DNA of 64,000 nt, from positions 806,001 through 870,000 of the forward strand of contig NZ_CP133160.1 of assembly GCF_030913365.1 (NCBI RefSeq), in the 5' to 3' direction. Under the pieces are notes generated by a model that saw only the letters and a program-made list of their open reading frames with translations, was not told where the DNA came from and did no database searches. The stretch is from Stenotrophomonas sp. 24(2023). GTDB lineage: Bacteria; Pseudomonadota; Gammaproteobacteria; Xanthomonadales; Xanthomonadaceae. Below, piece after piece: positions 52,303 through 62,762 of the stretch (within the stretch, counting starts at the first letter, position 1; each line of letters opens with the position of its first letter). Position numbers and translations under genes: made by a program.

Positions 52303-54222
52303 TCAGATCTCCACCTGGGCGCCCAGTTCGACCAGGCGATTGCCCGGAATCCGGAAGAACCCGGTCGCGGGGGCGGCATTGCGGTGCATCAGCGCGAACA
52401 GCTTGTCGCGCCAGATCGGCATGCCACGGTTGGCGGTGGCCACGATGGTTTCGCGGCTGGCGAAGAACGTGGTGTCCATCGGGTCGAAGTAGATGCCGCC
52501 GTGGTCACACGAGCGCATCAGCGCCAGCGGCACGTCCGGGGTCTCCATGAAGCCGAAGCGCACGTAGACGCGGTAGAACTCGTCACCGATCGATTCGATC
52601 TTCAACCGCTGCCCTTCCATCGCATAGGGAATGGGCAGGGTTTCCACGTGCAGGAACACGTTGCGCTCGTGCAGCACCTTGTTGTGCTTGAGGTTGTGCA
52701 TCAGTGCATGCGGGGCCACGGTGGGATCGGCGGTGAGGAACACGGCCGTACCCGGTACGCGCACCGGCGGTGCCAGCATCAGGCCCGGCAGGAAGGTGTC
52801 CAGGCGGATGCCATCCTTGCGGATCTCATCGCGCAGCAATGCGCGGCCACGGCGCCAGGTACGCATCAGGGTGAACAGCATGATGCCCAGCACCACCGGG
52901 AACCAGGCGCCCTGCAGCAGCTTGGCGCCGTTGGCGACCACGAAGCCTACATCGATGATGAAGAACACCACGCACAGCGGCAGGATCCACCAGCGCGAGC
53001 GCGGCCACAGCGCACGTGCCACCAGCGCCAGCAGCAGGGTGTCGATCAGCATCGTCGCCGACACCGAGATGCCGTAGGCCACGGCCAGGTTGGACGAGCT
53101 GCGGAAGGCCAGCACCAGGCCGATCACCATCACCGCGATGCCCCAGTTGATGCCCGGGATGTAGATCTGGCCGATGGTGTCGTGCGAGGTGTGGGTGATG
53201 CGCATGCGCGGGATGTAGCCCAGCTGCATGGCCTGGCGCGAGACCGAGAACGCGCCGGTGATGACCGACTGCGAGGCGATCACCGCCGCCATCGTGGCCA
53301 GCACGATCATCGGGTACAGCGCCCACGACGGCACCGCTTCGAAGAACGGGTTCTTCAGCGCTTCGGGGTGGTTGAGCACCAGCGCGCCCTGCCCCAGGTA
53401 GTTCAGCACCAGGCACGGCAGCACGAAGAAATACCAGGCGTGGCGGATCGGCTTGGCACCGAAGTGGCCCATGTCCGCGTACAGCGCCTCGCCACCGGTC
53501 ACGGCCAGCACCACCGCGCCGAGGATGAAGATGCCGTGCCAGCTGTGCTCCATGAAGAAGCGGATCGCCCACCACGGGTTGAACGCCTTGAGCACTTCCG
53601 GCGAATCGATGATGTTGTAGATGCCGATGGCGGCCAGGGAAATGAACCAGATCGAGGTGATCGGGCCGAACGCCTTGCCGATCTTCTCGGTGCCGAAGCG
53701 CTGCACGGCGAACACCGCCAGCAGCACGGCCACGGTGATCGGCACGATGAACGCATGCAGGGCCGGGGCGGCCACTTCCAGGCCTTCCACCGCGCCCAGC
53801 ACGGAAATGGCCGGGGTGATCACCCCGTCGCCGAAGAACAGCGAGGCCCCGAAGATGCCCAGGATGCCGACCACGTACGCCGAGCGCGACCCGCGGCGCA
53901 TCGTGCGCTGGGTCAGCGCCATCAGCGCCATGATGCCGCCCTCGCCATCATTGTCGGCGCGCATGATGATGGTCACGTACTTCAGGGTGACCACGATGTT
54001 CAGCGCCCAGAACGCCAGCGACAGCACGCCCAGCACGGTGTCATGGTCGCTGTTGAGGCCGTAGTGCGGCGAGAACGCTTCCTTCAGGGTGTACAGCGGG
54101 CTGGTGCCGATGTCACCGAAGACCACGCCGATGGCACCGACCATCAGGGCCAGGCCGCTTGCGCCCTTTCCGTGTCCGTGGCCGCCATGGGCGGCATCGT
54201 GCGGGGTGGAACTGCTGGACAT
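52303..54222 (-). CDS. kup: Kup, low-affinity potassium/proton symporter
   Basis: 639 residues. About 12 membrane helices with the family start [38 protein letters not shown], and [14 protein letters not shown] cytoplasmic C-terminal domain follows (about 470-639; [16 protein letters not shown]). Imports K+ at the inner membrane. It sits between ruvA and ruvB with 52 bases to ruvA, a layout also seen in Xanthomonas. No regulatory domain other than the C-terminal tail. Confidence 0.96.
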   Translation of the reverse strand: MSSSSTPHDAAHGGHGHGKGASGLALMVGAIGVVFGDIGTSPLYTLKEAFSPHYGLNSDHDTVLGVLSLAFWALNIVVTLKYVTIIMRADNDGEGGIMALMALTQRTMRRGSRSAYVVGILGIFGASLFFGDGVITPAISVLGAVEGLEVAAPALHAFIVPITVAVLLAVFAVQRFGTEKIGKAFGPITSIWFISLAAIGIYNIIDSPEVLKAFNPWWAIRFFMEHSWHGIFILGAVVLAVTGGEALYADMGHFGAKPIRHAWYFFVLPCLVLNYLGQGALVLNHPEALKNPFFEAVPSWALYPMIVLATMAAVIASQSVITGAFSVSRQAMQLGYIPRMRITHTSHDTIGQIYIPGINWGIAVMVIGLVLAFRSSSNLAVAYGISVSATMLIDTLLLALVARALWPRSRWWILPLCVVFFIIDVGFVVANGAKLLQGAWFPVVLGIMLFTLMRTWRRGRALLRDEIRKDGIRLDTFLPGLMLAPPVRVPGTAVFLTADPTVAPHALMHNLKHNKVLHERNVFLHVETLPIPYAMEGQRLKIESIGDEFYRVYVRFGFMETPDVPLALMRSCDHGGIYFDPMDTTFFASRETIVATANRGMPIWRDKLFALMHRNAAPATGFFRIPGNRLVELGAQVEI

Positions 54223-54274
54223 GGGACTCCTGGCGGGGCTCAGGCGGTGGAAGGGGAAAGGGAACGGCGCGCGC

Positions 54275-54868
54275 TCAGCGCAGCGCCGACTGCAGGGCCT
54301 TGCGGATGACGGTCGCTACTTCGTCGCCCTCGCTGAAGGCATCGCGCGCCATGCGCGCGGCCTCGGCCGGCTTGTAGCCCAGCTGCTGCAGGGCCACGGT
54401 GGCGTCGGCCAGCGGGTCGGCCGGGGCCGGGCCACTGCCGGTGGGCAGCGCGCCGCCGGCACCGAACTGCGCGGCGCGGTCACGCAGCTCCAGCACCATG
54501 CGCTCGGCGGTCTTCTTGCCGATGCCCGGAATGCGGGTCAGCGCGGTGATGTCGCCGGCCTGCACCATGCGCGCGAATTCCTCCACGCTGACGCCGGACA
54601 GCACGGCCAGCGCGATCTTCGCGCCGATGCCGCTGACCTTCTGCACATCGCGGAACAGCCGGCGCTCACCCTCGCGCAGGAAGCCGTACAGCGACACGCT
54701 GTCTTCCTTCTGCGAATAGTGGGTATACAGGGTGACCTCGCGGCCCAGCTCGGGCAGGTCGTAGAAGGTGCTCATCGGCGCCTCCAGCTCGTACCCGACC
54801 CCGTTCACATCCACCACCAGCCACGGCGGCGCCTTGTAGGCGACGATCCCGCGCAGTCGACCGATCAT
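54275..54868 (-). CDS. ruvA: RuvA, Holliday-junction binding protein
   Basis: 197 residues from [14 protein letters not shown]-fold N-terminus, then tandem helix-hairpin-helix motifs ([36 protein letters not shown]), and a C-terminal domain that contacts RuvB ([19 protein letters not shown]). Acts as a tetramer on Holliday junctions. 13 bases after ruvC, so translationally near; a small Gly/Pro linker joins domains II and III. Confidence 0.97.
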   Translation of the reverse strand: MIGRLRGIVAYKAPPWLVVDVNGVGYELEAPMSTFYDLPELGREVTLYTHYSQKEDSVSLYGFLREGERRLFRDVQKVSGIGAKIALAVLSGVSVEEFARMVQAGDITALTRIPGIGKKTAERMVLELRDRAAQFGAGGALPTGSGPAPADPLADATVALQQLGYKPAEAARMARDAFSEGDEVATVIRKALQSALR

Positions 54869-54881
54869 TGCGCACAGCTCC

Positions 54882-55403
54882 TCATTTGCGGCCCCACGCC
54901 TGGCGGGCACTGAGCCCCAGGCGGTTGGCCGTCGCCCGTACGTGGGCGTGGGTGATGGCCACGGCCAACGCGTCGGCCGCGTCGGCCTGCAGCTTGGTTT
55001 TCAGGTTGAGCATGAGCCCGACCATGTGTTGGACCTGTTGTTTTTCCGCACCGCCGCGCCCGACCACGGCCAGCTTGATTTCACTGGCCGCGTACTCGTG
55101 CACCGGCAGGTCGCGCAGCACCACCGCCGAAATGGCCGCGCCACGGGCCTGGCCCAGCTTCAGCGCCGAATCGGGGTTGCGGGCCATGAACACCTTCTCG
55201 ATGGCCACTTCCTGCGGCTGGTATTCCCGGCACAGGTCGGCCAGGCCCAGCACCAGCAGCTTCATGCGCTGCGGGAAGTCATCGGCCCCCAGCAGCACCA
55301 GCGGCTGGTGGTGCACATGGCTGACCCGGCCGGCCGCATCCACATCGATGATGCCGACCCCGGTCCGCTGCGAACCGGGGTCGATGCCCAGGATGCGGGT
55401 CAT
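54882..55403 (-). CDS. ruvC: RuvC, Holliday-junction resolvase
   Basis: 173 residues. RNase H-like endonuclease with catalytic acidic residues in [27 protein letters not shown] and a C-terminal [14 protein letters not shown]. Cuts junctions brought by RuvAB. Follows yebC in the same direction, first of the ruvC-ruvA pair. Confidence 0.97.
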   Translation of the reverse strand: MTRILGIDPGSQRTGVGIIDVDAAGRVSHVHHQPLVLLGADDFPQRMKLLVLGLADLCREYQPQEVAIEKVFMARNPDSALKLGQARGAAISAVVLRDLPVHEYAASEIKLAVVGRGGAEKQQVQHMVGLMLNLKTKLQADAADALAVAITHAHVRATANRLGLSARQAWGRK

Positions 55404-55508
55404 GCCGCACCCCGGCGGGAACGGAACGGAAAGCGCTGGCAGGCGTATGGGCTCATGTCTGTCCGCGGTGACCGTTCAGCGGCCCGCGCCCAGGCCGTCA
55501 GTGACGGC

Positions 55509-56240
55509 TCAGGCGTAGGCGTCGGCGCCGAGTTCGGCGTTGGAGTACACGTCCTGCACGTCGTCCAGGTCTTCGAGCATGTCCAGCAGCTTCCTGACCT
55601 GCAGGGCCACATCGCCCTCGACCTTGATGTCGTTGTCCGCGCGGAAGGTGATTTCCGCATGGTCGGCCACGTGGCCGGCGGCGGCCATCGCATCCTTCAC
55701 CGCGTTGAACGCGTCAGGCGCGGTAACCACATCGATCGAGCCGTCATCGGGGTAGACCACGATGTCATCGGCACCGGCCTCGATGGCCGCCTCGGTGATG
55801 GCCTCTTCATTGGCCCCCGGGGCGAAGCTGAGCACGCCCAGGCGCTTGAACATGAACGCCACCGAGCCTTCGGTGCCCATGTTGCCGCCGCACTTGCTGA
55901 ACGCATGGCGGACATCGGCCACGGTACGCACGCGGTTGTCGGTCAGGCAGTCCACGATGACGGCCACGCCACCGGGGGCATAGCCCTCGTAGCGCACTTC
56001 CTCGTAATCCACGCCTTCCAGTTCACCGGTGGCCTTCTTGATGGCACGTTCGATCACGTCCTTGGACATGTTCACGGCCAGGCCCTTGTCCATGGCCACG
56101 CGCAGGCGCGGGTTGTTGTTGGGGTCGCCTCCACCGCCGCGCGCGGCCACGCCGATCTCACGGATGATCTTGGTGAAAATCTTGCCACGCTTCGCGTCGG
56201 ACGCGTTCTTGCGGGCTTCGATGGAGGGGCCTCTACCCAT
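55509..56240 (-). CDS. yebC: YebC/PmpR-family DNA-binding regulator or translation factor
   Basis: 243 residues. Conserved start [19 protein letters not shown] and the family segment [34 protein letters not shown] and [13 protein letters not shown]. YebC-family proteins have been described as regulators and as proteins that ease ribosome stalling; which applies here is not known. It is 105 bases upstream of ruvC, the usual order in gamma-proteobacteria. Confidence 0.96.
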   Translation of the reverse strand: MGRGPSIEARKNASDAKRGKIFTKIIREIGVAARGGGGDPNNNPRLRVAMDKGLAVNMSKDVIERAIKKATGELEGVDYEEVRYEGYAPGGVAVIVDCLTDNRVRTVADVRHAFSKCGGNMGTEGSVAFMFKRLGVLSFAPGANEEAITEAAIEAGADDIVVYPDDGSIDVVTAPDAFNAVKDAMAAAGHVADHAEITFRADNDIKVEGDVALQVRKLLDMLEDLDDVQDVYSNAELGADAYA

Positions 56241-56435
56241 GGGGACTTCCGTACTTGCGTTGAGGATCAGGGCGCGGATTCTACCCGATCAGGGGCGGTC
56301 ACCGTGTCGAGGGGCGAGGCAGAGGCCCGGGGAGAGCCCATCGCCGCACGGCATGGATCCAGCGCCAACCGGCCGGCAACGCCCGCCGGAGGCGGGAATG
56401 CAATGGACGGCCGGGCCCTGCCCTGCGCGCCCCCA

Positions 56436-57068
56436 CTACGCCGCGGCGGCGTCGCGGCTGTGGTCGAACTGGCCGTGGCGCAGGAAATGCGCGGTCTGCC
56501 GGGCGGCATCGGGCGACACCACCAGGCCGCTGTGGCTGCTGCGCACCACGCAATGGTCGGCCAGCCCCGGCAGCCGGGTTTCCTCCAGCGCCACCGTGCC
56601 ATCGGACGCCTCGCCGATCGCACCCAGCAGACTGCCCAGCCCATGCGGCACCGAACCGGCGATCAACCCGACCTGGGCGCGGCCATGCCAGTCCGGCAGG
56701 CCATCCAGCAGCAGGTCGCCACTGCGGCCCAGGGCCATGCCCCAGCCGTGCTCGGACAACGACCGGGCGGTGCCGCTGCCACGCAACGGCGAGCCCAGGC
56801 AGACCACCCGCTGCACCGGCAGCGTCGGCTGCTGGCGCAGTGCCTCCAGCGCCACCAGCCCGCCCAGGCTATGGCCCACAAGCGACACCGGGCCACTGTC
56901 GGCCAGCCGCGCCAGCAACTGCGGCACGGCCTTGTCCGGCCCCCCGAACACGCTCGAATAGCCGAACGCATGAACCTGGAACCCCTGCACGCGCAGGCGC
57001 CAGGCCAACGGGCCGACCCAGGCGCGGGCATTCCAGATGCCATGCAACAACAGAACGGGGGGAGTCAT
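56436..57068 (-). CDS. Alpha/beta-hydrolase, putative lipase/esterase
   Basis: 210 residues from MTPPVLLLHGIWN. The oxyanion region LLLHGIWNARAW and the nucleophile elbow VGHSLGGLVALEAL are clear; the C-terminal DHCVVRSSHSGLVVS supplies the likely His. No signal peptide, so cytoplasmic. Such small hydrolases resemble PGAP1-like or triacylglycerol lipase folds. Substrate unknown. In a 195-base gap after yebC there is nothing coding that I can see. Confidence 0.85.
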   Translation of the reverse strand: MTPPVLLLHGIWNARAWVGPLAWRLRVQGFQVHAFGYSSVFGGPDKAVPQLLARLADSGPVSLVGHSLGGLVALEALRQQPTLPVQRVVCLGSPLRGSGTARSLSEHGWGMALGRSGDLLLDGLPDWHGRAQVGLIAGSVPHGLGSLLGAIGEASDGTVALEETRLPGLADHCVVRSSHSGLVVSPDAARQTAHFLRHGQFDHSRDAAAA

Positions 57069-57148
57069 GGCATACAGCCTAGCGGTCGGCGGGGCGTCGT
57101 GACGCGGGTAGTAGACGAAAGGTGCAGGCAAGCGGCGGTGAACGCCGC

Positions 57149-57670
57149 TCAGGCCGGCCGCGGTGCGCGGCGCAGGATGAATTCCAGATCGTTCACCTGG
57201 CCCACCGGGAACAGGTACTCGCCAGCCTTTTCAAACCCGTAGCGGGCGTAGAAGCGCTGGGCACCGAAGTTTTCCGACCACACGCCCAGCCACAGCGGGC
57301 GCGGGCCGTCGCGTTCCAGCCAGGCCAGCGCGGTTTCCAGCAGGCGGCTGCCCCAGCCGCAGCTCTGCTCATCCTTGACCAGGTACAGGCGCTTGATCTC
57401 GCCATCGCCAGGCTGGACCCCGGCATGCGGCAGGCCGCACGGGCCCGCCGCCGCATGCCCGATGGCCTGGCCATCACGCTCCAGCAGCCACACCGCATAG
57501 TCCGGGTGCTGCAGGATGATTTCCTGCCGCGGCACGGCGTAGGCCTCGGCAAGGAAGGCCTGCAGGTCCTGGGCCGGATAGAGATGGCCGAAGGTTTCGG
57601 TGAAGGTGCGTGCGGCCAGCGCCGACAGGGTCGGCGCGTCCTCCACGGTGGCCCGGCGGATGGAATACAT
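57149..57670 (-). CDS. GNAT-family N-acetyltransferase (paralogue of the gene at 34622)
   Basis: 173 residues. MYSIRRATVEDAPTL, the acetyl-CoA binding stretch EQSCGWGSRLLETALAWL and the C-terminal GVWSENFGAQRFYARYGFEKAGEY align with the 34622 protein over the whole length. The acceptor is unknown. Upstream gene is the acidic protein at 57700, 29 bases away, and they may be co-transcribed. Confidence 0.88.
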   Translation of the reverse strand: MYSIRRATVEDAPTLSALAARTFTETFGHLYPAQDLQAFLAEAYAVPRQEIILQHPDYAVWLLERDGQAIGHAAAGPCGLPHAGVQPGDGEIKRLYLVKDEQSCGWGSRLLETALAWLERDGPRPLWLGVWSENFGAQRFYARYGFEKAGEYLFPVGQVNDLEFILRRAPRPA

Positions 57671-57699
57671 GGGATGCGGGAAGCGCGTACGCCGCAGGC

Positions 57700-58008
57700 T
57701 CAGGCCCGCGGGGCGTCCTCGGCTTCTTCCTCATCCTCCTCTTCGTACTCCTCCTCGTCCTCGCCTTCTTCTTCCTCGTCGTCCTCGTCGTACTCTTCTT
57801 CGTCGTCCTCGTAGTCCTCGACACCGAAGTCCTCGCCATCCCAGCGGCCTTCGCCGTCGGCGACGAAGGTCAGGGCCATGGCCGCCGGCGACGTACCGAC
57901 CCGCACCAGCCAGCCGCCGAACACGCGCGCGCGCTCGGTCACCAGGGCGGCATCGGAACCTTCATTGCCCAGCTTTTCCCACTCAAGCGAAAACGCGAAC
58001 TCGGTCAT
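57700..58008 (-). CDS. Small protein with a very acidic C-terminal tail, unknown function
   Basis: 102 residues. A short folded-looking N-terminal half (MTEFAFSLEWEKLGNEGSD, VFGGWLVRVGTSPAAMALTF) is followed by about 40 residues almost only Asp and Glu (EEEYDEDDEEEEGEDEEEYE), coded by GAG/GAA/GAC runs. An ordered N-terminus keeps it from looking like random low-complexity. No signal or membrane segment. The tail could bind basic proteins or metal ions; nothing firmer can be said. Confidence 0.8.
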   Translation of the reverse strand: MTEFAFSLEWEKLGNEGSDAALVTERARVFGGWLVRVGTSPAAMALTFVADGEGRWDGEDFGVEDYEDDEEEYDEDDEEEEGEDEEEYEEEDEEEAEDAPRA

Positions 58009-58054
58009 TGCATGGATCTCCTGGTCGGTCGTGATACGGGTAGGACGGTCGGCG

Positions 58055-59806
58055 TCAGGCCTTCTGCGGACGCACCTGGACGTGCACTTCGGCCAGCTGC
58101 TCGTCCGGGATCGGCGACGGGGCGCCGGTCATCAGGCACTGCGCACCGGTGGTCTTCGGGAACGGAATGACATCGCGGATCGACTCGGTGCCGGCCATCA
58201 GCGCGGCGATGCGGTCGATGCCGAAGGCGATGCCACCGTGCGGCGGCGCGCCGTAGCGCAGCGCGTCGAGCAGGAAGCCGAACTTGGCCTCGGCCTCTTC
58301 GGCACCGATGCCCAGCAGTTCGAACACCGCGCTCTGCATGTCCGGGCGGTGGATACGGATCGAACCGCCGCCGATCTCATTGCCGTTGAGCACCATGTCA
58401 TAGCCGCGCGAGACGGCGGTCTTCGCGTTGGCGCGCAGATCGGCGATGTCGTCCACCGCCGGCGCGGTGAAGGGGTGATGCAGGGCGACGTAGCGCTGGG
58501 CTTCGTCGTCGAACTCGAACATCGGGAAATCGGTGACCCACAGCGGGCGCCAGCCGTCGGCAACCAGGTTGAAGTCCTTGCCGGCCTTCAGGCGCAGGGC
58601 GCCCATGAAGTCGGACACCTTGTTGTAGCCACCGGCGCCGAAGAACACGATGTCGCCGTTGCCGGCGCCGACATGGGCCACCAGCGCGGCGAACGCCTGC
58701 TCGCTGAAGAACTTCTGGATCGGCGAGCTGACTTCGCCGTTGTCGGCGATCTTGATGTAGGCCAGGCCCTTGGCACCGTACTTGGCGGCGTGGGCGGCGT
58801 ATTCGTCGATCTGCTTGCGGCTGAGCACGGCACCGCCGGGAATGCGCAGCGCGGCCACGCGGCCGTCGGCATCGTTGGCCGGGCCGGTGAACACCGGGAA
58901 TTCACTGTCCTTGACCAGTTCGGCCACGTCCACCAGTTCCAGCGCGATGCGCAGGTCCGGCTTGTCCGAGCCGTAGCGGCGCATGGCCTCGGCCCAGGTC
59001 ATGCGCGGGAAGCTGGCGTCCAGCTCGACGTCGACCACTTCCTTGAAGATGGCGCGGATCATGCCTTCGACGAAGTCCTGCACGTCGCGCTCGCGCACGA
59101 AGGCGAATTCCATGTCCAGCTGGGTGAACTCCAGCTGGCGGTCGGCACGCAGGGCTTCGTCGCGGAAGCAGCGGGCGATCTGGTAGTAGCGGTCGAAGCC
59201 GGCCACCATCAGGATCTGCTTGAACAGCTGCGGGCTCTGCGGCAGGGCGTAGAACTCGCCCGGGTGCATGCGCGCCGGCACCAGGAAGTCACGCGCACCT
59301 TCCGGGGTGGCCTTGGTCAGGATCGGGGTCTCGATGTCCTGGAAGCCCTGGCCATCGAGGTGGCGGCGCAGCGCCTGCACCAGCTTGATGCGGGTGCGCT
59401 GCATGCGCTGCATTTCCGGGCGGCGCAGGTCCAGGTAGCGGTACTTGAGGCGGGTTTCCTCGCCCGGGTTCTCGTGGGCGTGGAACGGCAGCGGCTCGGC
59501 CTTGTTCAGCACGGTGATGGCGGTGGCGATCACCTCCACCTTGCCGGTGCGGATCTTCTCGTTGGGCGCATGGCGGGCACGCACCACGCCTTCCACCTGC
59601 AGCACGTCCTCGTAGCCCAGGCTTGCGGCCACGGCGAACACCTGCGCGTTGTCCACCTCCACCGTCACCTGCACGATGCCCTCATGATCGCGCAGATCGA
59701 TGAAGCAGACGCCGCCCTGGTTGCGGGACACGTCGGTCCAGCCGGCGAGAGTGACAGTCTGGCCAATCAGGGTCTCGTCGACCAGGCCGCAGAAGTGGGT
59801 ACGCAT
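58055..59806 (-). CDS. aspS: Aspartyl-tRNA synthetase
   Basis: 583 residues. OB-fold anticodon domain ([20 protein letters not shown]), class II motif 2 ([18 protein letters not shown]) and motif 3 ([16 protein letters not shown]), with the bacterial GAD insertion between. Charges tRNA-Asp with Asp; whether it also charges tRNA-Asn (non-discriminating) cannot be decided by eye. It is followed 46 bases later by the acidic protein gene. Confidence 0.97.
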   Translation of the reverse strand: MRTHFCGLVDETLIGQTVTLAGWTDVSRNQGGVCFIDLRDHEGIVQVTVEVDNAQVFAVAASLGYEDVLQVEGVVRARHAPNEKIRTGKVEVIATAITVLNKAEPLPFHAHENPGEETRLKYRYLDLRRPEMQRMQRTRIKLVQALRRHLDGQGFQDIETPILTKATPEGARDFLVPARMHPGEFYALPQSPQLFKQILMVAGFDRYYQIARCFRDEALRADRQLEFTQLDMEFAFVRERDVQDFVEGMIRAIFKEVVDVELDASFPRMTWAEAMRRYGSDKPDLRIALELVDVAELVKDSEFPVFTGPANDADGRVAALRIPGGAVLSRKQIDEYAAHAAKYGAKGLAYIKIADNGEVSSPIQKFFSEQAFAALVAHVGAGNGDIVFFGAGGYNKVSDFMGALRLKAGKDFNLVADGWRPLWVTDFPMFEFDDEAQRYVALHHPFTAPAVDDIADLRANAKTAVSRGYDMVLNGNEIGGGSIRIHRPDMQSAVFELLGIGAEEAEAKFGFLLDALRYGAPPHGGIAFGIDRIAALMAGTESIRDVIPFPKTTGAQCLMTGAPSPIPDEQLAEVHVQVRPQKA

Positions 59807-59977
59807 GGGGGAAGCTCCGCTGGAGTACGCCAGCGCCAGGTGGCGCCGGAAAGCCTCGTATTCTGCGGCCGACGCCCCGGCCGGGGCAAATCCCCCCGCC
59901 CCCGGGCGCGGTCACGCCGGCTTTACCCGCGCCATCCCTATAGTCCGCGCACCATCGACCGTATCGGGGGTGCCGCC

Positions 59978-60709
59978 ATGAACCGCTGGAACCTGGCCTG
60001 CGTGGCCATTGCCCTTGCCTGGCTGGCCTGGCCCGCCCCACCGGCCGCCGCCCAGGACCGCGGCAGCGGCGTGGTCCGCTGCGAAAGCCAGAACAACCGT
60101 GAACGGGTCTGCAGCACCGGCTGGCGCAACGCCCGCCTGGTCCGCCAGCTGTCCGGCTCCCCCTGCGAGGAAGGACGGACCTGGGGCACCCGCAACGGCA
60201 GCCTGTGGGTCAACAGCGGCTGCCGTGCCGAGTTCGTCGAGGCCGGTGGCTGGGGCGGCGGCGGTGGCTGGGGGGGCAACCCCGGGCAGGACCGCACCGT
60301 GCGCTGCGAAAGCCAGAGCAACCGGCAGCAGCTGTGCCCGGTGGGCTGGCGCAATGCCCGGCTGGTGCGCCAGCTGTCCGATACCCGGTGCGTCGAAGGG
60401 CAGAACTGGGGGGTGCGCAACGGCAGCCTCTGGGTGGACCGCGGGTGCCGGGCGGAGTTCGCCGAGGCCCGCGGCGGCTGGGGCGGCGGTGGGGGCTGGG
60501 GCGGTGGCCGGGGCGATCCCAACTACACCGTCACCTGTTCGAGCAACGGCAACCGCCAGCAGAGCTGCGACTGGGACGCCCGCCAGGGTCGCCCGGTGCT
60601 GCAGCAGCAGCTGTCCAGCAGCGCCTGCGTGGAAGGGCGCAGCTGGGGCTACAACGGTGGCCGGATCTGGGTGAACAGCGGTTGCCGGGCGCGGTTCGGG
60701 ACGCGGTAG
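59978..60709 (+). CDS. Secreted DUF3011-type repeat protein
   Basis: 243 residues. Signal peptide (LACVAIALAWLAWPAPPAAA). Three repeats of about 65 residues (about 33-80, 107-155, 178-240), each with RCESQ/TCSS-N-R, WRNARLVRQLS, C-EG-WG and a closing WVxxGCRAEF. Cysteines are regularly placed (CESQ, CSTGW, CEEG, GCRA), consistent with two disulfides per repeat. The repeats are joined by Gly/Trp linkers (GGWGGGGGWGG). Similar DUF3011 proteins are secreted and uncharacterised. Its stop is followed by an inverted SMAG palindrome. Confidence 0.8.
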   Translation: MNRWNLACVAIALAWLAWPAPPAAAQDRGSGVVRCESQNNRERVCSTGWRNARLVRQLSGSPCEEGRTWGTRNGSLWVNSGCRAEFVEAGGWGGGGGWGGNPGQDRTVRCESQSNRQQLCPVGWRNARLVRQLSDTRCVEGQNWGVRNGSLWVDRGCRAEFAEARGGWGGGGGWGGGRGDPNYTVTCSSNGNRQQSCDWDARQGRPVLQQQLSSSACVEGRSWGYNGGRIWVNSGCRARFGTR

Positions 60710-60717
60710 GCGTCGTT

Positions 60718-60740
60718 ATCCACGCATGGCGTGGATCTAC
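60718..60740 (-). repeat. SMAG-type GTAG palindrome overlapping a stop codon
   Basis: ATCCACGCATGGCGTGG then ATCTAC on the plus strand (GTAG-first on the minus). The TAG of the lipoprotein gene at 60737 is formed by the GTAG end, so the element overlaps the coding region by 4 bases. Confidence 0.88.
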
Positions 60741-61348
60741 CAGGGCGGCGGCGGCAGGGCCACCGGATGGGCCAGGTCGAAGGCCACGCGGAAGCGGCGC
60801 CCGCCCGGCCGGGTCAGTTCATAGACGAAGCGCTCGTCCGGCTCGATCTCCATCGCCCAGGTATTGTGGGTGGAGGCCAGCATGTCGGCACGGCGGAACA
60901 TCGCCACCGAATCGGCATCGGCCGGAAACTGCTGCCGCTGCGCGGTACCGGGCGGGGTGCTGTCCCCGCCGTACAGGGTGATCGCATCGGGGCTGCCGTC
61001 GGCATGGCGGTGGTCGTGCTTGAGCTTCAGCCCGTGCGGGGTACGGGTGAGTACCCAGGTACGCGAATGGTCATCGCCGACATGGAACGGAATCTTCAGC
61101 TGGTGCGCCGGGTCCTCGCAGCCGCGCACGTGCATCACCAGCCGCTGCCCGGCGAAAGGATCCTTGCCGGTCGGCGCCGGGGTGTCCTCGATGATCCTGC
61201 CTTCATAGGCCTTGCCACAGTGGGCGGCGATGGCGGCCAGGAAGGCGTCGGCCGGCGCCGTGGCCACATCGTGGGCCACGCCGTCGGCAGGGCGGTTGCA
61301 GCCGGCCAGCGCCAGCACCAGGGCAGGAACGATCACGAACGCTTTCAT
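60737..61348 (-). CDS. Lipoprotein of unknown function
   Basis: 203 residues. Signal and lipobox ALAGC (Cys near 17). The middle (DPFAGQRLVMHVRGCEDP, IPFHVGDDHSRTWVLTRT, LKLKHDHRHADGSPDAITLYGG) is beta-rich with a few His and Asp but no catalytic motif I can identify. The stop is inside an SMAG palindrome, so the end of the protein (PPPPW) may have been set by the repeat insertion. Probably outer-membrane. Unknown function. Confidence 0.75.
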   Translation of the reverse strand: MKAFVIVPALVLALAGCNRPADGVAHDVATAPADAFLAAIAAHCGKAYEGRIIEDTPAPTGKDPFAGQRLVMHVRGCEDPAHQLKIPFHVGDDHSRTWVLTRTPHGLKLKHDHRHADGSPDAITLYGGDSTPPGTAQRQQFPADADSVAMFRRADMLASTHNTWAMEIEPDERFVYELTRPGGRRFRVAFDLAHPVALPPPPW

Positions 61349-61397
61349 GCCCCCACCCTAACGGCCGGGGCCATGGGGCGCAAACCCGCCCCCGCGT

Positions 61398-62618
61398 TCA
61401 GGGCGCCGCCGTGGGCGGCACCGGCCCGGCAACGGCATCGGGCGCGGTGGCGGCGGCGGGATCTTCCTGCGCCGCCACCTCCTGCTCCACCGGGTCGACA
61501 TCGAACGGCGTGCGGAACACCAGCGAGGGCAGCAGCGTGGTCAGCGCCGCGTACAGCAGCAGCGCGCCGAACAGCACGTCGGGAATCTGGAAACGGTCGC
61601 GCATGATCGCGGCCAGCACCAGGGTGAAGATCAGCGTGGGGGCCAGCGCCAGCGATACGCGCAGGCTGCTGCGGAAGCTTTCGCCGAACATCACCCGGCG
61701 CTGCAGCCAGACCACAGCGATGCGCAGCGGCAGCACCACCAGCGTGATGAGGATGCCCAGGCCGAGCGCTTCCCAGCTCAGCGCCTGGCTGGGCACCTTG
61801 GTGCCGGCGTTGAAGAAGTAGAACGGCACGAAGAACGACGCGAACAGGCGCAGCGCATGCAGGTTGTCATGCGAGGCCAGCAGCGGCATGCGCTGGTGCA
61901 GCAGGCGCGCGACCAGCCCGGCGATGAATGCACCGACCAGGTAGTACACGCCCAGCGTGTAGGTGATGTACGCCGCGACCATGCCGACCATCACCAGCAG
62001 CGAGAATTCCGAGCCCGGCGCGTGCGGCGCCACCCAGCGCCCCAGTGCGATGAACAGCAGCGGCAGGCCGACCAGCATCGCCAGCAGCGCCCCGCTCGAC
62101 AGCGCCATGTGCAGCGGGTCACCCGCCTGCAGCACCACGAACAGGGCCGCCAGCGCCAGCAGTTCACCGGCGATGGCCTTGCTGGTCACCCAGAAGCGCT
62201 CATCCTCGCTCAGGCCCAGCCGCGACAGCGAATCCATGATGAACCCGGTGGACGGCGTGAGCAGTGCCAGCGCCAGCAGCCCCGCCGCCTGCCACTGCAG
62301 CCCAGCGTAATGCCAGGCCAGCCAGCCCACGCCGAACAGGGTGGCGGTACGGATGACCAGGTGCGCCAGCAGCGGCCACAGCCCGCGACGCAGGGCTGCC
62401 AGGTCCACTTCCAGGCCGGCGAACAGGAACAGCGAGGAAATGCCGAGCGTGGCCAGCAGCCCGATCACCGCATCGTGCGCGCGCTCGCCCAGCCACAGCA
62501 TGGCGATGATGCCGAAGGCCAGGCAGGTCAGCGGCGCCGGCAGGCTGAAACGCTGCAGCGCACGCGGGATGACCAGCAGCGCGAAGATCAGCGCCAGATA
62601 GACCAGTTCATGGCTCAT
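61398..62618 (-). CDS. Cation:proton antiporter (CPA2-type)
   Basis: 406 residues from MSHELVYLAL; GGAAG precedes the ATG by 5 bases. About 11-12 membrane helices: LIFALLVIPRALQRF, LFLFAGLEVDLAALR, LALALLTPSTGFIMDSLS, YYLVGAFIAGLVARL, FVPFYFFNAGTK. No C-terminal RCK/TrkA-N domain, only an acidic and Pro-rich tail. It probably exchanges Na+ or K+ for H+ at the inner membrane. The long upstream open frame is a shadow opposite the MFS gene. Confidence 0.85.
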   Translation of the reverse strand: MSHELVYLALIFALLVIPRALQRFSLPAPLTCLAFGIIAMLWLGERAHDAVIGLLATLGISSLFLFAGLEVDLAALRRGLWPLLAHLVIRTATLFGVGWLAWHYAGLQWQAAGLLALALLTPSTGFIMDSLSRLGLSEDERFWVTSKAIAGELLALAALFVVLQAGDPLHMALSSGALLAMLVGLPLLFIALGRWVAPHAPGSEFSLLVMVGMVAAYITYTLGVYYLVGAFIAGLVARLLHQRMPLLASHDNLHALRLFASFFVPFYFFNAGTKVPSQALSWEALGLGILITLVVLPLRIAVVWLQRRVMFGESFRSSLRVSLALAPTLIFTLVLAAIMRDRFQIPDVLFGALLLYAALTTLLPSLVFRTPFDVDPVEQEVAAQEDPAAATAPDAVAGPVPPTAAP

Positions 62619-62721
62619 CGGGAACTTCCATGTGGGGGACGCGCGCAGGATGCGCGCGTGCGCTGCTGCCAGCAAGCGCGCGCACCGGTAAACGAGGCAA
62701 TCACGACGATGTGTTAGGGTG

Positions 62722-62737
62722 GGACACGTGTTTGTCC
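62722..62737. promoter_or_regulatory. Inverted repeat upstream of the MFS gene
   Basis: GGACA-CGTGTT-TGTCC, 26 bases before the MFS ATG. The spacing suits a TetR/MarR-type operator. No regulator gene is seen in the window, so the regulator is unknown. Confidence 0.4.
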
Positions 62738-62762
62738 AACCTTCCCCACGAAGGTCGCACGC

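Noticed and set aside
52237..54309. 690-codon open frame opposite kup
   Set aside because: His/Arg/Asp/Gln-rich antisense translation of a transporter; no recognisable domain.
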